A DNA stretch of 64,000 bases, taken from the NCBI RefSeq assembly GCF_010729305.1, contig NZ_AP022574.1, positions 3,534,001 to 3,598,000 on the forward strand. The letters are read 5' to 3'. The stretch's first letter is position 1; every line of letters starts with the position of its first letter. The notes below the pieces were generated by a model, which did no database searches, had not been told where the DNA came from, and saw only the letters and a program-made list of their open reading frames with translations. Source of the stretch: Mycolicibacterium psychrotolerans (GTDB lineage: Bacteria > Actinomycetota > Actinomycetes > Mycobacteriales > Mycobacteriaceae). Below are positions 37,598-46,202 of the stretch, piece after piece. The position numbers and the translations under genes are program-made.

Positions 37598-40345
37598 CTA
37601 CCGGACCGGGACGACGACGGGCGCGGTGTTGTAGCCGCTCACCCGCACCCAGTCGGCGGTCGCGCCGGCGGCCAGTGGCGTACCGCGGATCTCGACGGTC
37701 TCGCCGCCGAACACGGTGACGTAGTTGTCGGTGTAGGTGACCGGCAGCAGTTCGTCGGCGTCGGGAGCGGCCAGCAGTTCGGCCCGGGCGAAGAACGCCA
37801 CGCCGCGCCCCGGGTTGTGCAGCCGGATGACCACGCCGTCGGCGGTGCGGGCGGCGCTGACCTCGAGCCGGCCGCGGGGCATCGTGTTGAGCGCGGTCAT
37901 GTCGGCCCAGGCGGCCGGCCGCAGCTCGAAGGCCTGGTCGTTGCCCGGGTCGCCGACGTCGTCGCGGCGCCGGGACTGCCAGTAGGTGTTCTCGGCGATC
38001 AGCGCGCCGGTGGCGTCGCGCAGGTCGAGGCGGACGAAGAACACCGGGGAGTCCCGGGCGACGCGCGGTAGCGACAGGGCCGCGACGTGACCGCCCGCCG
38101 CGACGTCGAGCGGGTCGCTGGTGCGGTCCTCGCGGACGCGGCCCTGCAGGTCGTACACCCGCACCCGCACCGTGAGACCGCGGTGCTCGGCCGGGGTCTG
38201 GTTGACGACGGTGACCGCGGCGCGGCTGTGGTCGCCGGTGGCGTACGCATCGAACACCGCCGACAGCGGCCGCAGGCCTTTCTTGGCGCCGAAGTAGGCG
38301 CCGCCGGGGCGCAGGTAGTAGTCGAAGAGATGGCCGAAGAACGACGGCCAGTGGTTGTTGAGCATCCAGTACACGGTCATCTTGTGCGTGTCCCACCCGC
38401 CGGCGGCGAACGCCTCGAACTGTGCACGCGTCGATTCGTAATGTGCCAGTTGGGCTTTGGCGGTGAACATTTCGGCACTGGTGGACGGGCCGTAGCGCCG
38501 GTCGATGGCGCGCCGGATGGTCGTCAACGCGGCGTTGCTGGTGTTGGCGCCGGCATGGAAGTACCAGGTGTCGTTGATCGGCCACAGCTTGTCGGCCGGG
38601 ATGAACCGGCGCAGGCTCGCCATCGGCGGGATGTGTTCGTTGTCGCCCTGCTCGGCGTTCGCGCCGCGCGCGGCGCCGTACCGGCCGGCGAACCAGTAGC
38701 TCGGCGGACGCCAACTGTACGGGCCGGCCATGTGGATGCCGTCCCAGAGCACCTGGCCGTCCGCGTCTCTGGCGAAGCTGGACACCGTGTCGACGACGGC
38801 CCCCGGCCAGTGCAGTGCCTCGAGGATGCGCCGGTAGTCGGCGAGCAGGTCCGGCGGCGGGGTGCCGTCGCTGCCGTTGGCCCACACGAAAGCCGAAGCG
38901 TGCGAACGCAACAGGGTGATCACCGACGTCAGGCTCTCGCGTGCCACCCGCTGGTCCTCGGTGTCCCACTGCGACCACTTCTCCCACTGGTTGCAGCACA
39001 TCCAGCCCAGCATCAGGGGGATGCCCAGTTCGTCGGCCATGTCGACCAGTCGTTCGCCGGGGAACTTGCCCTCCAGCCGCAGCATGTTCAGGCCCAGGTC
39101 CTTGACGTAGCGCAGCGTGGCGGTGTCGCGTGCCGGATCGTCGGCGTAGAGCAGGTCGGGGGCGTACGCCGCGCCGCGGATCGCGAGGTCGCGCCCGTTG
39201 ACGGTCAGGTAGAAGTTGCCGCCGCCGCCGAGTTCGGGATGGCTGGTGTCATCGTCGCGGTGCTGGGACACCTCCCGGATCCCGAAGCGCTGCAGGCGTT
39301 CGTCGGAGGCGCGGCCGAACCGGCGGAACTCGGTGTGCAGGTCATACAGCGCGGGTTCGCCCATCGTGTAGGGCCACCACAGGTCCGGGTGGTCGACCGA
39401 CAACTGTGGGTGGTCGGCGGGGTCGAACTCGACCTCGCGCTGTTCTCCCGGCGCCAGACTCACCCGCCGCTCGACGACGATGTCGGGTTTCCCCGCCCGG
39501 CTGATCGTCGCGCGTACGACCCCGCGCACGGCCGTCGCAGCGTAGTTACGGACGCTGGTGTAGACCGTCAGGCGAGCCGAATCCGTCTGCGGCAGCGGCA
39601 GATCCGAGTTCACAGCGGAGGCGCCGAGCACGACGTCCTGCGACATCTGCAGATACACCGGTTTCCAGATGCCCGCGTTGCGGTCGGCGACGAAGGAGGT
39701 GTTCACCGGCCGGGCGCCGGGCGGGGCCCGGTAGCCGAGGTAGCGCCAGTTGATCCAGTCGTACCAGCTGTCGGCCAGTTCGACGCCGTCGACGTCCTGC
39801 AGCGCCTGTTCGGGTGTCACCTTGACCGCGAGCACGTTGGCTCCCCCGCGGTTGATCCACGGTGTCGTGTCGATCTCGTGCCCGACGTGCATCCCGACCA
39901 CCCGGGAGGCGTCGGCGATACGGTGCCCGTTGAGCCAGACCTCGGCGCGGTAGTTGATGCCGGGGAACTCGAGCAGGTAGGTGGAGTGACCGCGGGGCGC
40001 GTCGAAAGTCGTGCGGTACCACCAGTCTTGCGTGTAGAGGTCCTGGGGCACCTCGTCGCGCAGGTTGGTGCCGACGTAGAGGTCGGGATAGCTGCCGTCG
40101 GCCTGCAGTGCCTGCAGCACGGTGGCGGGCATCCGCGCGATGGGATGCCAACCGGCGTCGGAGTAGCCCCGCGCCGACACCGCCGCGCCGTCCTGGCCCG
40201 CGGCGCGCGCGGAGATCAACCGCCAGCCCTCCGTCAGTTCGACGCGCGACGGTGCCGGCGTGGGCCGGCCGACCTCCGGGACGTCGGCGACGCCGAGCAC
40301 CGCGATGAGTGCGGCGAGCACGACGATGGCCAGCGCCGCGCGCAC
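37598..40345 (-). CDS. Secreted GH2 glycosidase, exo-beta-D-glucosaminidase-like
   Basis: 915 residues with a signal peptide or anchor (residues 3-20). Order: sugar-binding jelly roll (about 60-210), immunoglobulin-like domain, TIM barrel (about 370-640), two further beta domains. In the barrel, FVWANGSDGTPPPDLLADY has the acid/base Asp of the exo-glucosaminidase branch of GH2 (NGSD, replacing the usual NE), and GANAEQGDNEHIPP has the likely nucleophile Glu. FFGHLFDYYLRPGGAYFGAKKGLRP is a typical late block. GH2 members of this branch act on chitosan or N-glycans from the non-reducing end. It lies 18 bases ahead of cinA. Confidence 0.82.
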   Translation of the reverse strand: MRAALAIVVLAALIAVLGVADVPEVGRPTPAPSRVELTEGWRLISARAAGQDGAAVSARGYSDAGWHPIARMPATVLQALQADGSYPDLYVGTNLRDEVPQDLYTQDWWYRTTFDAPRGHSTYLLEFPGINYRAEVWLNGHRIADASRVVGMHVGHEIDTTPWINRGGANVLAVKVTPEQALQDVDGVELADSWYDWINWRYLGYRAPPGARPVNTSFVADRNAGIWKPVYLQMSQDVVLGASAVNSDLPLPQTDSARLTVYTSVRNYAATAVRGVVRATISRAGKPDIVVERRVSLAPGEQREVEFDPADHPQLSVDHPDLWWPYTMGEPALYDLHTEFRRFGRASDERLQRFGIREVSQHRDDDTSHPELGGGGNFYLTVNGRDLAIRGAAYAPDLLYADDPARDTATLRYVKDLGLNMLRLEGKFPGERLVDMADELGIPLMLGWMCCNQWEKWSQWDTEDQRVARESLTSVITLLRSHASAFVWANGSDGTPPPDLLADYRRILEALHWPGAVVDTVSSFARDADGQVLWDGIHMAGPYSWRPPSYWFAGRYGAARGANAEQGDNEHIPPMASLRRFIPADKLWPINDTWYFHAGANTSNAALTTIRRAIDRRYGPSTSAEMFTAKAQLAHYESTRAQFEAFAAGGWDTHKMTVYWMLNNHWPSFFGHLFDYYLRPGGAYFGAKKGLRPLSAVFDAYATGDHSRAAVTVVNQTPAEHRGLTVRVRVYDLQGRVREDRTSDPLDVAAGGHVAALSLPRVARDSPVFFVRLDLRDATGALIAENTYWQSRRRDDVGDPGNDQAFELRPAAWADMTALNTMPRGRLEVSAARTADGVVIRLHNPGRGVAFFARAELLAAPDADELLPVTYTDNYVTVFGGETVEIRGTPLAAGATADWVRVSGYNTAPVVVPVR

Positions 40346-40416
40346 ACCGCCGCGGCCCCGGCTGTCAGCGGCGATGGTCGGTGCCCCGAGTCCCGCGGAC
40401 GGTGCGGCGGCGGACC

Positions 40417-41163
40417 CTACTTGTGCGGGACGTCGTTGACGAGGCCGCCGTCCATGACGAACTCGGCGCCTGTGGCGTACCGGGATTCGTCACTGGCCAA
40501 GAACACCACGAAAGTGGCCACCTCGTCGGGTTGGCCGGGGCGGCCGAGCGGGATACGCAGCATGTTGTCAGGGAAGTGCTTGGTCATCGGGGTGCGGATG
40601 AATCCCGGGTGCACCGAGTTGACCCGGATGTTGTGCGGTCCGAGTTCGAGTGCCGCCGACTTGGTCAGCCCGCGCACCGCCCACTTCGAGGCGACGTACG
40701 GGTGCACCATCACCGCCCCGCGCAGCCCCTCGATGGAGGAGATGTTGATGATCGATCCGCCGCCGGCCTGCTTCATCGCCTCGACCGAGGCCTGCATGCC
40801 GAGGAACGTCCCGGTCAGGTTCACGTCGATGACCTTCTGCCACTTGGCCATGTCGAACTTGCCGATCTGCCCGAGCGCCACGGTGCCTGCGTTGTTCACC
40901 AGCACGTTCAGCGTGCCGAATGCGTCGAGGGCGGTGGCCACGGCGGCGTCCCACTGGTCGGCCTGGGTGACGTCGAGATGCACGTAGCGGATGGAGTCCG
41001 GTGTCTCGGCGTTGATCTCGTCGGCCAGTTCCCGGCCCTTCTCGTCGAGGATGTCGCCGATCACGACCTTGGCGCCCTCGGCGATCAGCGCCCGGGCGTC
41101 CTCGGCGCCCATCCCCTGCGCGCCGCCACTGATGAGTGCCACTTTTCCGTCCACGCGTCCCAT
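40417..41163 (-). CDS. Short-chain dehydrogenase, hydroxysteroid dehydrogenase-like
   Basis: 248 residues. NAD(H)-binding ISGGAQGMGAEDARALI, DILDEKGRELADE, VLVNNAGTVALGQIG, INISSIEGLRGAVMVHPYVASKWAVRGLTKSAA (Ser, Tyr-x-x-x-Lys) and SDESRYATGAEFVMDGGLV. It is close to M. tuberculosis Rv2002 (FabG3, a 20-beta-hydroxysteroid dehydrogenase) as I recall it. The KstR-type operator lies 35 bp before the ATG, which supports a steroid substrate. Confidence 0.85.
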   Translation of the reverse strand: MGRVDGKVALISGGAQGMGAEDARALIAEGAKVVIGDILDEKGRELADEINAETPDSIRYVHLDVTQADQWDAAVATALDAFGTLNVLVNNAGTVALGQIGKFDMAKWQKVIDVNLTGTFLGMQASVEAMKQAGGGSIINISSIEGLRGAVMVHPYVASKWAVRGLTKSAALELGPHNIRVNSVHPGFIRTPMTKHFPDNMLRIPLGRPGQPDEVATFVVFLASDESRYATGAEFVMDGGLVNDVPHK

Positions 41164-41197
41164 GGGGCGACAGGCTACCGCACCCCCACCGCGCAAC

Positions 41198-41211
41198 TAG
41201 AACTTGTTCCA
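41198..41211. promoter_or_regulatory. KstR-type operator shared by divergent genes
   Basis: TAGAACTTGTTCCA matches the mycobacterial KstR consensus TNNAACNNGTTNNA at every fixed position. It lies 34 bp from the short-chain dehydrogenase start and 31 bp from the reductase-like start. KstR represses cholesterol catabolism genes and releases DNA when bound by a steroid-CoA. Confidence 0.75.
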
Positions 41212-41242
41212 ATTTGCCCGGGCAGCACGCATACTGGCCGCC

Positions 41243-42334
41243 ATGGCTATTCGTGTGGCGCAGATCGGCACCGGTAACTGCGGCAGTCTGACGCTGCGCC
41301 AACTCATCGAGGATCCGCGCTTCGAGCTCACCGGGGTGTGGGTGTCCTCGGAGGCCAAGGTGGGCCGGGATGCCGGGGAGCTCGCGCGCCTCGACGTCAC
41401 CACGGGCGTGAAAGCCGTCGGCGACCTCGCCGAGATCGTCGCGGCCGCGCCGGACTGCGTCGTCTACTGCGCGATGGGCGACATCCGGCCCAAGGAGGCG
41501 CTGGCCGACGTCCGGGCGTTCCTCGGGGCAGGCATCAACGTGGTCGGGTCGTCACCGGGTTTCCTCGAGTACCCCTGGGGCGTGGTCGGCGAGCGGACCA
41601 TCGACCGGGTCGAGACCGCCGCCCGGCAGGGCAATGCGAGCGTGTTCATCACCGGCGTGGACCCCGGATTCGTCACCGACCTGCTCCCGCTGGCGCTGGC
41701 GGGCACCTGCCAGAGCATCAGCCAGATCCGCACGATGGAGATCGCCGACTACGCGACCTACGACGGCGCGACCGTGATGTTCGACGTGATGGGCTTCGGT
41801 AACGAGGTCGGCGATCTGCCGTTCCTGTACCAACCCGGCGTGCTGAGCGCGGCGTGGGGCGTGGCCATCCGCCAGCTCGCCGCCGGTCTCGGCGTGGAAC
41901 TCGACGAGATCAGGGACATGGTCGAGCAGGAACCCGCCCCCGAGGACTTCGACGTCGCCGTCGGCACGATCAAGAAGGGCACGGTCGCCGCGGTGCGCTT
42001 CCAGATCGAGGGGCTGGTCGGCGGCGAGCCGGCCATCGTGGTGGAACACATCACCCGGCTGCGCGGTGATCTGCGGCCTGATTGGGCGCAACCGGCGCAG
42101 GAAGGCGGGTCCTACCGGGTGGAGATCACCGGCGAGCCGTCGTACGTGATGGACATCTGCCCGACGAGCCGCAACGGGGACCACAACTACGCGGCGATCC
42201 TGGCCGCGGCGGGGCGCATCGTCAACGCCGTTCCGGACGTGGTCGCCGCGGCTCCGGGAATCAGGACGACGCTGGATCTGCCGTTGGTCGCCGGACGCGG
42301 CACGTACCGGGGCGGGGGCCCTAGCGCCGGGTGA
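41243..42334 (+). CDS. Dihydrodipicolinate-reductase-like NAD(P) oxidoreductase
   Basis: 363 residues from ATG 41243. IRVAQIGTGNCGSLTLRQLI is a Rossmann site; VVYCAMGDIRPKEAL and INVVGSSPGFLEYP follow, as in DapB N-terminal and 2,4-diaminopentanoate-dehydrogenase-like proteins. The C-terminal part is not DapB, and the protein is a mycobacterial oxidoreductase with no known reaction to me. The operator upstream implies steroid- or lipid-regulated expression. Its 3' end overlaps the convergent anti-sigma gene by 14 bases. Confidence 0.78.
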   Translation: MAIRVAQIGTGNCGSLTLRQLIEDPRFELTGVWVSSEAKVGRDAGELARLDVTTGVKAVGDLAEIVAAAPDCVVYCAMGDIRPKEALADVRAFLGAGINVVGSSPGFLEYPWGVVGERTIDRVETAARQGNASVFITGVDPGFVTDLLPLALAGTCQSISQIRTMEIADYATYDGATVMFDVMGFGNEVGDLPFLYQPGVLSAAWGVAIRQLAAGLGVELDEIRDMVEQEPAPEDFDVAVGTIKKGTVAAVRFQIEGLVGGEPAIVVEHITRLRGDLRPDWAQPAQEGGSYRVEITGEPSYVMDICPTSRNGDHNYAAILAAAGRIVNAVPDVVAAAPGIRTTLDLPLVAGRGTYRGGGPSAG

Positions 42335-42767
42335 CGCCGTGCCACTCCAGGCGCACCCGGGTGCCCGCGGAGGACGGCTCGATGATCGCCTGGTCCGACA
42401 GCGTCTCCATCAGCGGGATGCCGCGGCCACGAGTGCGCGGCACCGGGTCGGTCTGCGGCGTCCGCCAGGTCCCGCGGTCGGTGATCTCGACGGTCAGGGT
42501 CTTGGCCTGCGGGTCGTGCACCGCGCAGATGTCGATGGTGCCGGGCTGCTCGGCGGACACGTAGGCGAACTCCGCGGCGTTGGCCAGCCCCTCGTTGATC
42601 GCCAGCACGAGATCGCTGGAGCGCACCTCGTCGAGATCGAAGAACCGCTTGATCCAGTCGGCGAACTCACGGCGCGCCATCGCGACCGTTCCGGCGTCGG
42701 CGTCGAGGCCGAACCGCTCGAAACGTTCAGCGTTGGCTACCTCAGCCGGCGGCATGGAATCGATCAT
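42321..42767 (-). CDS. RsbW-like anti-sigma factor kinase (GHKL ATPase)
   Basis: 148 residues. N-box LVLAINEGLANAAEFAY, G1-like DRGTWRTP, and G2-like RTRGRGIPLMETLSD are the GHKL ATP-binding motifs of the RsbW/SpoIIAB type. These bind a sigma factor and are released by an unphosphorylated STAS protein. A STAS gene lies 45 bases upstream on the same strand, the usual partner-switch order. The sigma factor is not in the window (SigF would be a candidate). Confidence 0.85.
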   Translation of the reverse strand: MIDSMPPAEVANAERFERFGLDADAGTVAMARREFADWIKRFFDLDEVRSSDLVLAINEGLANAAEFAYVSAEQPGTIDICAVHDPQAKTLTVEITDRGTWRTPQTDPVPRTRGRGIPLMETLSDQAIIEPSSAGTRVRLEWHGVTRR

Positions 42768-42812
42768 GGCAGTCGGTGGCTACCCGAAGACGCACGTTTC
42801 TACGCGGCTTTC

Positions 42813-43199
42813 CTACGTGTCGCGCGCCGCAAGGGCTTCGTCCAGGCTGGGATAGAGGCTGACGATCTCGGCGATACCGACCAGCTTGAGCGGGCGGCTG
42901 GTGGCCGGACCGTCGGCGACCACGCTGAATGCGACCTCGGAGCCGGCTTTGTCGTGCGCGGCGACCAGCACCCCCATGCCCGCTGAGGCTAGGAACTCCA
43001 CGTCGGTGAAATCGATCACGATGCCGGATGGCTTGCGCTCGAGCGCCGCGTCGATCGCGCTCTCCAGCTGGGGCGAGGTGAGCATGTCGACGACGCCGGA
43101 TACGGCCACGACGGCCACGCCGCCGACCCACGTTTCGGCGACGACACAGTTCGACGCTCCCGATGAGGCGGTTGTGCCTTCGGCTGCTTGCTCGTCCAA
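42813..43199 (-). CDS. STAS anti-sigma factor antagonist
   Basis: 128 residues. VAVVAVSGVVDMLTSPQLESAIDAAL and GIVIDFTDVEFLASAGMGVLVAAHD form the STAS domain with the phosphorylation serine in FLASAGMGV. M. tuberculosis Rv1904 is a similar anti-anti-sigma protein, from memory. It should bind the RsbW-like kinase encoded just downstream when dephosphorylated, for which the SpoIIE-type phosphatase at 26.4 kb is a candidate. Confidence 0.87.
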   Translation of the reverse strand: MDEQAAEGTTASSGASNCVVAETWVGGVAVVAVSGVVDMLTSPQLESAIDAALERKPSGIVIDFTDVEFLASAGMGVLVAAHDKAGSEVAFSVVADGPATSRPLKLVGIAEIVSLYPSLDEALAARDT

Positions 43200-43399
43200 G
43201 GTTCACCTTCCATGTCAGGCCGCTCCACGCATATTGCACGAGCACACGCTCATGCCCCTCGCGCAGGCTGCATCCTGAACCCGGCAAGACCAAACTACCG
43301 TGGCCGTCTGCGGCGACCGGGACAGATTAAACCAGGAGTGCCGCCGCCGCCCGTAGCATGGCGAGTCGAGAGCCCCCGACGCCCGGACGTGAGGAGACC

Positions 43400-44164
43400 G
43401 TGACCGCAGCGCCCACACATCTGGTGCACCTGCTCACCGCGATCGAGGCGAGCCCGCCCGGACCCGGCATCGGCGCGTTCTTCGATCTGGACGGCACGCT
43501 GGTCGACGGCTTCACCGCGACCGCCCACGCCGGGGACCGCATCCGGCGCCGGCAGGCCCGCATCGGCGAGGTGACCGGTGTCGTCGAGGCGGCGATGCGG
43601 TACCGGTTCGGCCGGGTGAACTTCGCCAAGCTGCTCGAACGCGCCGCCGGTTACCTGCGCGGCGAATCCCTGGCCGAGCTCGACGACGTGGGCGAACGGC
43701 TGTTCGGGGAGCGGGTACGGTCCCGGCTGTTCCCTGCCATGCACGAGGTCGTGCTGGCCCACCAGCGGCGCGGCCACACCGTCGTGATGTGTTCGTCGGC
43801 GCTGACCATCCACGCCGAGCCGGTGGCGCGCTTCCTCGAGATCGGCCACGTGCTGTGCAACCACTTCGAGGTCGACGACGCCGGCCGGGTCACCGGCCGG
43901 ATCGTCCGACCGGTGATCTGGGGGGCGCGCAAGGCCGATGCGGTTCAGACGTTCTGCGCGGGCCGCGCCATCGACCTGGCCGACAGCTACTTCTACGCCG
44001 ACGGGAACGAGGACATCGCCCTGATGACGCTGGTCGGGTATCCGCGTCCGGTCAACCCCCGTCGCGAGCTGGCCGCCATGGCCGCGCTGCAGAACTGGCC
44101 CGTGCTGCGGGTGACGACTCCCGGGAAGGGCAGCCACGACGGACTCCGTGGTGTATTAAAGTAG
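43400..44164 (+). CDS. HAD-IB family phosphatase
   Basis: 254 residues from GTG 43400, chosen because GAGGAG lies 4 bases upstream; an ATG at 43358 would add 14 residues. GAFFDLDGTLVDGFTATAHAGDR is HAD motif I, VVMCSSALTIHAEP motif II, and YFYADGNEDIALMTLVGYP motif IV. The IB subfamily includes phosphoserine phosphatase-like and lysophosphatidic-acid acyltransferase-linked enzymes. The stop codon TAG is the first part of the KstR-type box before the next gene. About 200 bp upstream show no gene. Confidence 0.83.
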   Translation: MTAAPTHLVHLLTAIEASPPGPGIGAFFDLDGTLVDGFTATAHAGDRIRRRQARIGEVTGVVEAAMRYRFGRVNFAKLLERAAGYLRGESLAELDDVGERLFGERVRSRLFPAMHEVVLAHQRRGHTVVMCSSALTIHAEPVARFLEIGHVLCNHFEVDDAGRVTGRIVRPVIWGARKADAVQTFCAGRAIDLADSYFYADGNEDIALMTLVGYPRPVNPRRELAAMAALQNWPVLRVTTPGKGSHDGLRGVLK

Positions 44165-44175
44165 AACACGTTCCA
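44162..44175 (+). promoter_or_regulatory. KstR-type operator before the nitronate monooxygenase-like gene
   Basis: TAGAACACGTTCCA matches TNNAACNNGTTNNA at every fixed position. It overlaps the stop of the HAD gene and is 42 bp before the ATG. The flank TTCCAATTT is the same as at the box at 41198. Confidence 0.75.
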
Positions 44176-44217
44176 ATTTTCGACTTTTCCGGCCCATGAG
44201 CCCACCAGGAGCGGACT

Positions 44218-45351
44218 ATGCATACTCCCCTGTGCGACCAACTCGGCATCGAGTTCCCGATCTTCGCGTTCACCCACTGCCGTGACGTGGTGGTCGCCGT
44301 GAGCAAGGCCGGCGGCTTCGGTGTGCTGGGCGCGGTCGGCTTCACCCCCGAGCAGCTCGAGATCGAGCTGAACTGGATCGACGAGCACATCGGCGACCAC
44401 CCCTACGGCGTCGACATCGTGATCCCGAACAAGTACGAAGGCATGGACGCCGCGGACATGGATCCCGACGTGCTGAAGAAGACCCTCAACGAACTGGTGC
44501 CGCAGGAGCACATCGACTTCGCCAAGAAGATCCTCTCCGAGCACGGCGTGCCCGTCGAGCACAGTGACGACGACGCCCTGCAGCTTCTCGGCTGGACCGA
44601 GGCCACGGCCACCCCACAGGTCGAGGTGGCGCTGCAGCATCCCAAGGTCACGATGATCGCCAACGCGCTGGGCACCCCGCCGGCCGACATGATCGCCCAC
44701 ATCCACGAGCAGGGGCGGGTGGTCGCGGCGCTGTGCGGGTCGCCGTACCAGGCGCGCAAGCACGCCGACGCCGGCGTGGACATCATCATCGCCCAGGGCG
44801 GCGAGGCCGGCGGGCACTGCGGCGACATCGGCTCGATCGTGCTGTGGCCCCAGGTGGTCAAGGAGGTCGCGCCGGTCCCCGTGCTGGCGGCAGGCGGCAT
44901 CGGCAGCGGTCAGCAGATCGCGGCTGCGCTCGCGCTGGGCGCCCAGGGCGCGTGGACCGGCTCGCAGTGGGTGATGGTCGAGGAGTCCGAGCACACCCCG
45001 GTCCAGCACGCCGCCTACGCGAAGGCCACCAGCCGCGACACCGTGCGGAGCCGGTCGTTCACCGGCAAGCCGGCCCGGATGCTCAAGAACGACTGGACCG
45101 AGGCGTGGGAGAACCCGGAGAATCCCAAGCCGCTCGGAATGCCGTTGCAGTACATGGTGTCCGGCATGGCGGTGGCCGCGACGCACAAGTACCCCAACGA
45201 GTCCGTCGACGTCGCCTTCAACCCCGTCGGTCAGGTGGTCGGCCAGTTCACCAAGGTCGAGAAGACGGCCACGGTGATCGAGCGCTGGGTGCAGGAGTAC
45301 CTGGAGGCGACGGGCCGGCTCGTCGAACTCAACGAGGCCGCCACGGTCTAG
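44218..45351 (+). CDS. Nitronate monooxygenase-like FMN enzyme
   Basis: 377 residues; AGGAG is 6 bases before the ATG. The FMN-binding TIM barrel has PIFAFTHCRDVVVAVSKAGGFGVLG, IIAQGGEAGGHCG, VLAAGGIGSGQQIAAALALGAQGAWTGSQW. The family includes nitronate monooxygenase and the steroid-related IpdC-type reductases. M. tuberculosis Rv1894c has the same length and, as I recall, belongs to the KstR regulon. The operator here agrees with that; the reaction is unproven. A strong terminator follows. Confidence 0.85.
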   Translation: MHTPLCDQLGIEFPIFAFTHCRDVVVAVSKAGGFGVLGAVGFTPEQLEIELNWIDEHIGDHPYGVDIVIPNKYEGMDAADMDPDVLKKTLNELVPQEHIDFAKKILSEHGVPVEHSDDDALQLLGWTEATATPQVEVALQHPKVTMIANALGTPPADMIAHIHEQGRVVAALCGSPYQARKHADAGVDIIIAQGGEAGGHCGDIGSIVLWPQVVKEVAPVPVLAAGGIGSGQQIAAALALGAQGAWTGSQWVMVEESEHTPVQHAAYAKATSRDTVRSRSFTGKPARMLKNDWTEAWENPENPKPLGMPLQYMVSGMAVAATHKYPNESVDVAFNPVGQVVGQFTKVEKTATVIERWVQEYLEATGRLVELNEAATV

Positions 45352-45359
45352 CGATGTGG

Positions 45360-45394
45360 GCGTGTTCGGTCGCGGTGAGCGCGACCGAACACGC
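45360..45394. terminator. Terminator between convergent genes
   Basis: A perfect 15-bp stem (GCGTGTTCGGTCGCG / CGCGACCGAACACGC) with loop GTGAG, 8 bases after the nitronate monooxygenase-like stop and 5 bases from the stop of the DUF1801 gene. It can serve both. Confidence 0.8.
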
Positions 45395-45399
45395 CGGAA

Positions 45400-45768
45400 T
45401 CACCGGGTGTTGAGGGCGATCGCCGCATGGATCAGGGCGGTGAACGCCTTCTCGTCGACGGTGTCGCCCTCACGGAAGTCGATGGCGCGCCGGGTGTTTC
45501 CGTCGAGGCTGGCATTGAACAGCCCCGCCGGGTCGTCGAGGGAGGCACCCTTGGCGAACGTCACCTTGACGTAGTCCTTGTACGACTCGCCGGTGCAGAT
45601 CATCCCGCCGCGGTACCAGACGGGCACCCCGCGCCACTTCCACTCCTCGACGACGTCCGGGTCGGCCCGGCGGATCAGGTCGCGGACCCGGGCCAGGGTG
45701 TCCCCGCGCCAGTCCCCGAGTTCGTGGATGCGCGCGTCGATCATCTCGGCGGGCGTGCGGTCGGCCAT
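45400..45768 (-). CDS. DUF1801 (YdhG-type) protein
   Basis: 122 residues. DARIHELGDWRGDTLARVRDLIRRADPDVVEEWKW, WYRGGMICTGESYKDYVKVTFAKGASL and NTRRAIDFREGD match the DUF1801/YdhG family of small SufE-independent beta-alpha proteins. Function unknown. It follows the VOC gene by 11 bases on the same strand. Confidence 0.82.
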   Translation of the reverse strand: MADRTPAEMIDARIHELGDWRGDTLARVRDLIRRADPDVVEEWKWRGVPVWYRGGMICTGESYKDYVKVTFAKGASLDDPAGLFNASLDGNTRRAIDFREGDTVDEKAFTALIHAAIALNTR

Positions 45769-45779
45769 GCTCTGTCTCC

Positions 45780-46202
45780 TCAGCGTCGTTCCTGGATGCG
45801 GATCATCGTGCCCGCGGGATCGCGGACCGCGCAGTCGCGCACCCCGTAGGGCTGCTCGGTCGGTCCGGCGACCACCTCGGCTCGTTCCTGCAGCCGGGCG
45901 AACGTGGCGTCGAGGTCGGGGGTGGCCAGCACGATGATCGCGTACGTGCCTTTGGCCATCATCTCCGCGATCACCGCGCGCTCGTCGTCGGTCACGCCGG
46001 GGTCGGCGGCCGGTGGATGCAGCACGATCGAGGTGCCGGGCTGTCCGGGCGGCCCGACGGTGATCCAGCGCATCGTGCCGCGGCCCACGTCGAGGCGGAC
46101 CTCGAAGCCGAGGACGTCGCGGTAGAACGCGAGCGATTCCTCCGGATCGTTGTGCGGCAGAAACGTGTTGTGGATGGTGAGGTCGGTTGTGGTCACGGCC
46201 AT
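45780..46202 (-). CDS. VOC family protein
   Basis: 140 residues from ATG 46202. TIHNTFLPHNDPEESLAFYRDVLGFEVRLDV and YGVRDCAVRDPAGTMIRIQE form a glyoxalase-like unit. The start overlaps the stop of the AraC gene by one base (TGATG), so the regulator and this enzyme are coupled. Such AraC-VOC pairs often respond to an aromatic or reactive substrate. Confidence 0.82.
   Translation of the reverse strand: MAVTTTDLTIHNTFLPHNDPEESLAFYRDVLGFEVRLDVGRGTMRWITVGPPGQPGTSIVLHPPAADPGVTDDERAVIAEMMAKGTYAIIVLATPDLDATFARLQERAEVVAGPTEQPYGVRDCAVRDPAGTMIRIQERR

Noticed and set aside
45360..45394. Operator for a regulator after the nitronate monooxygenase-like gene
   Set aside because: A 15-bp stem with a 5-base loop between two convergent stops is better explained as a shared terminator.
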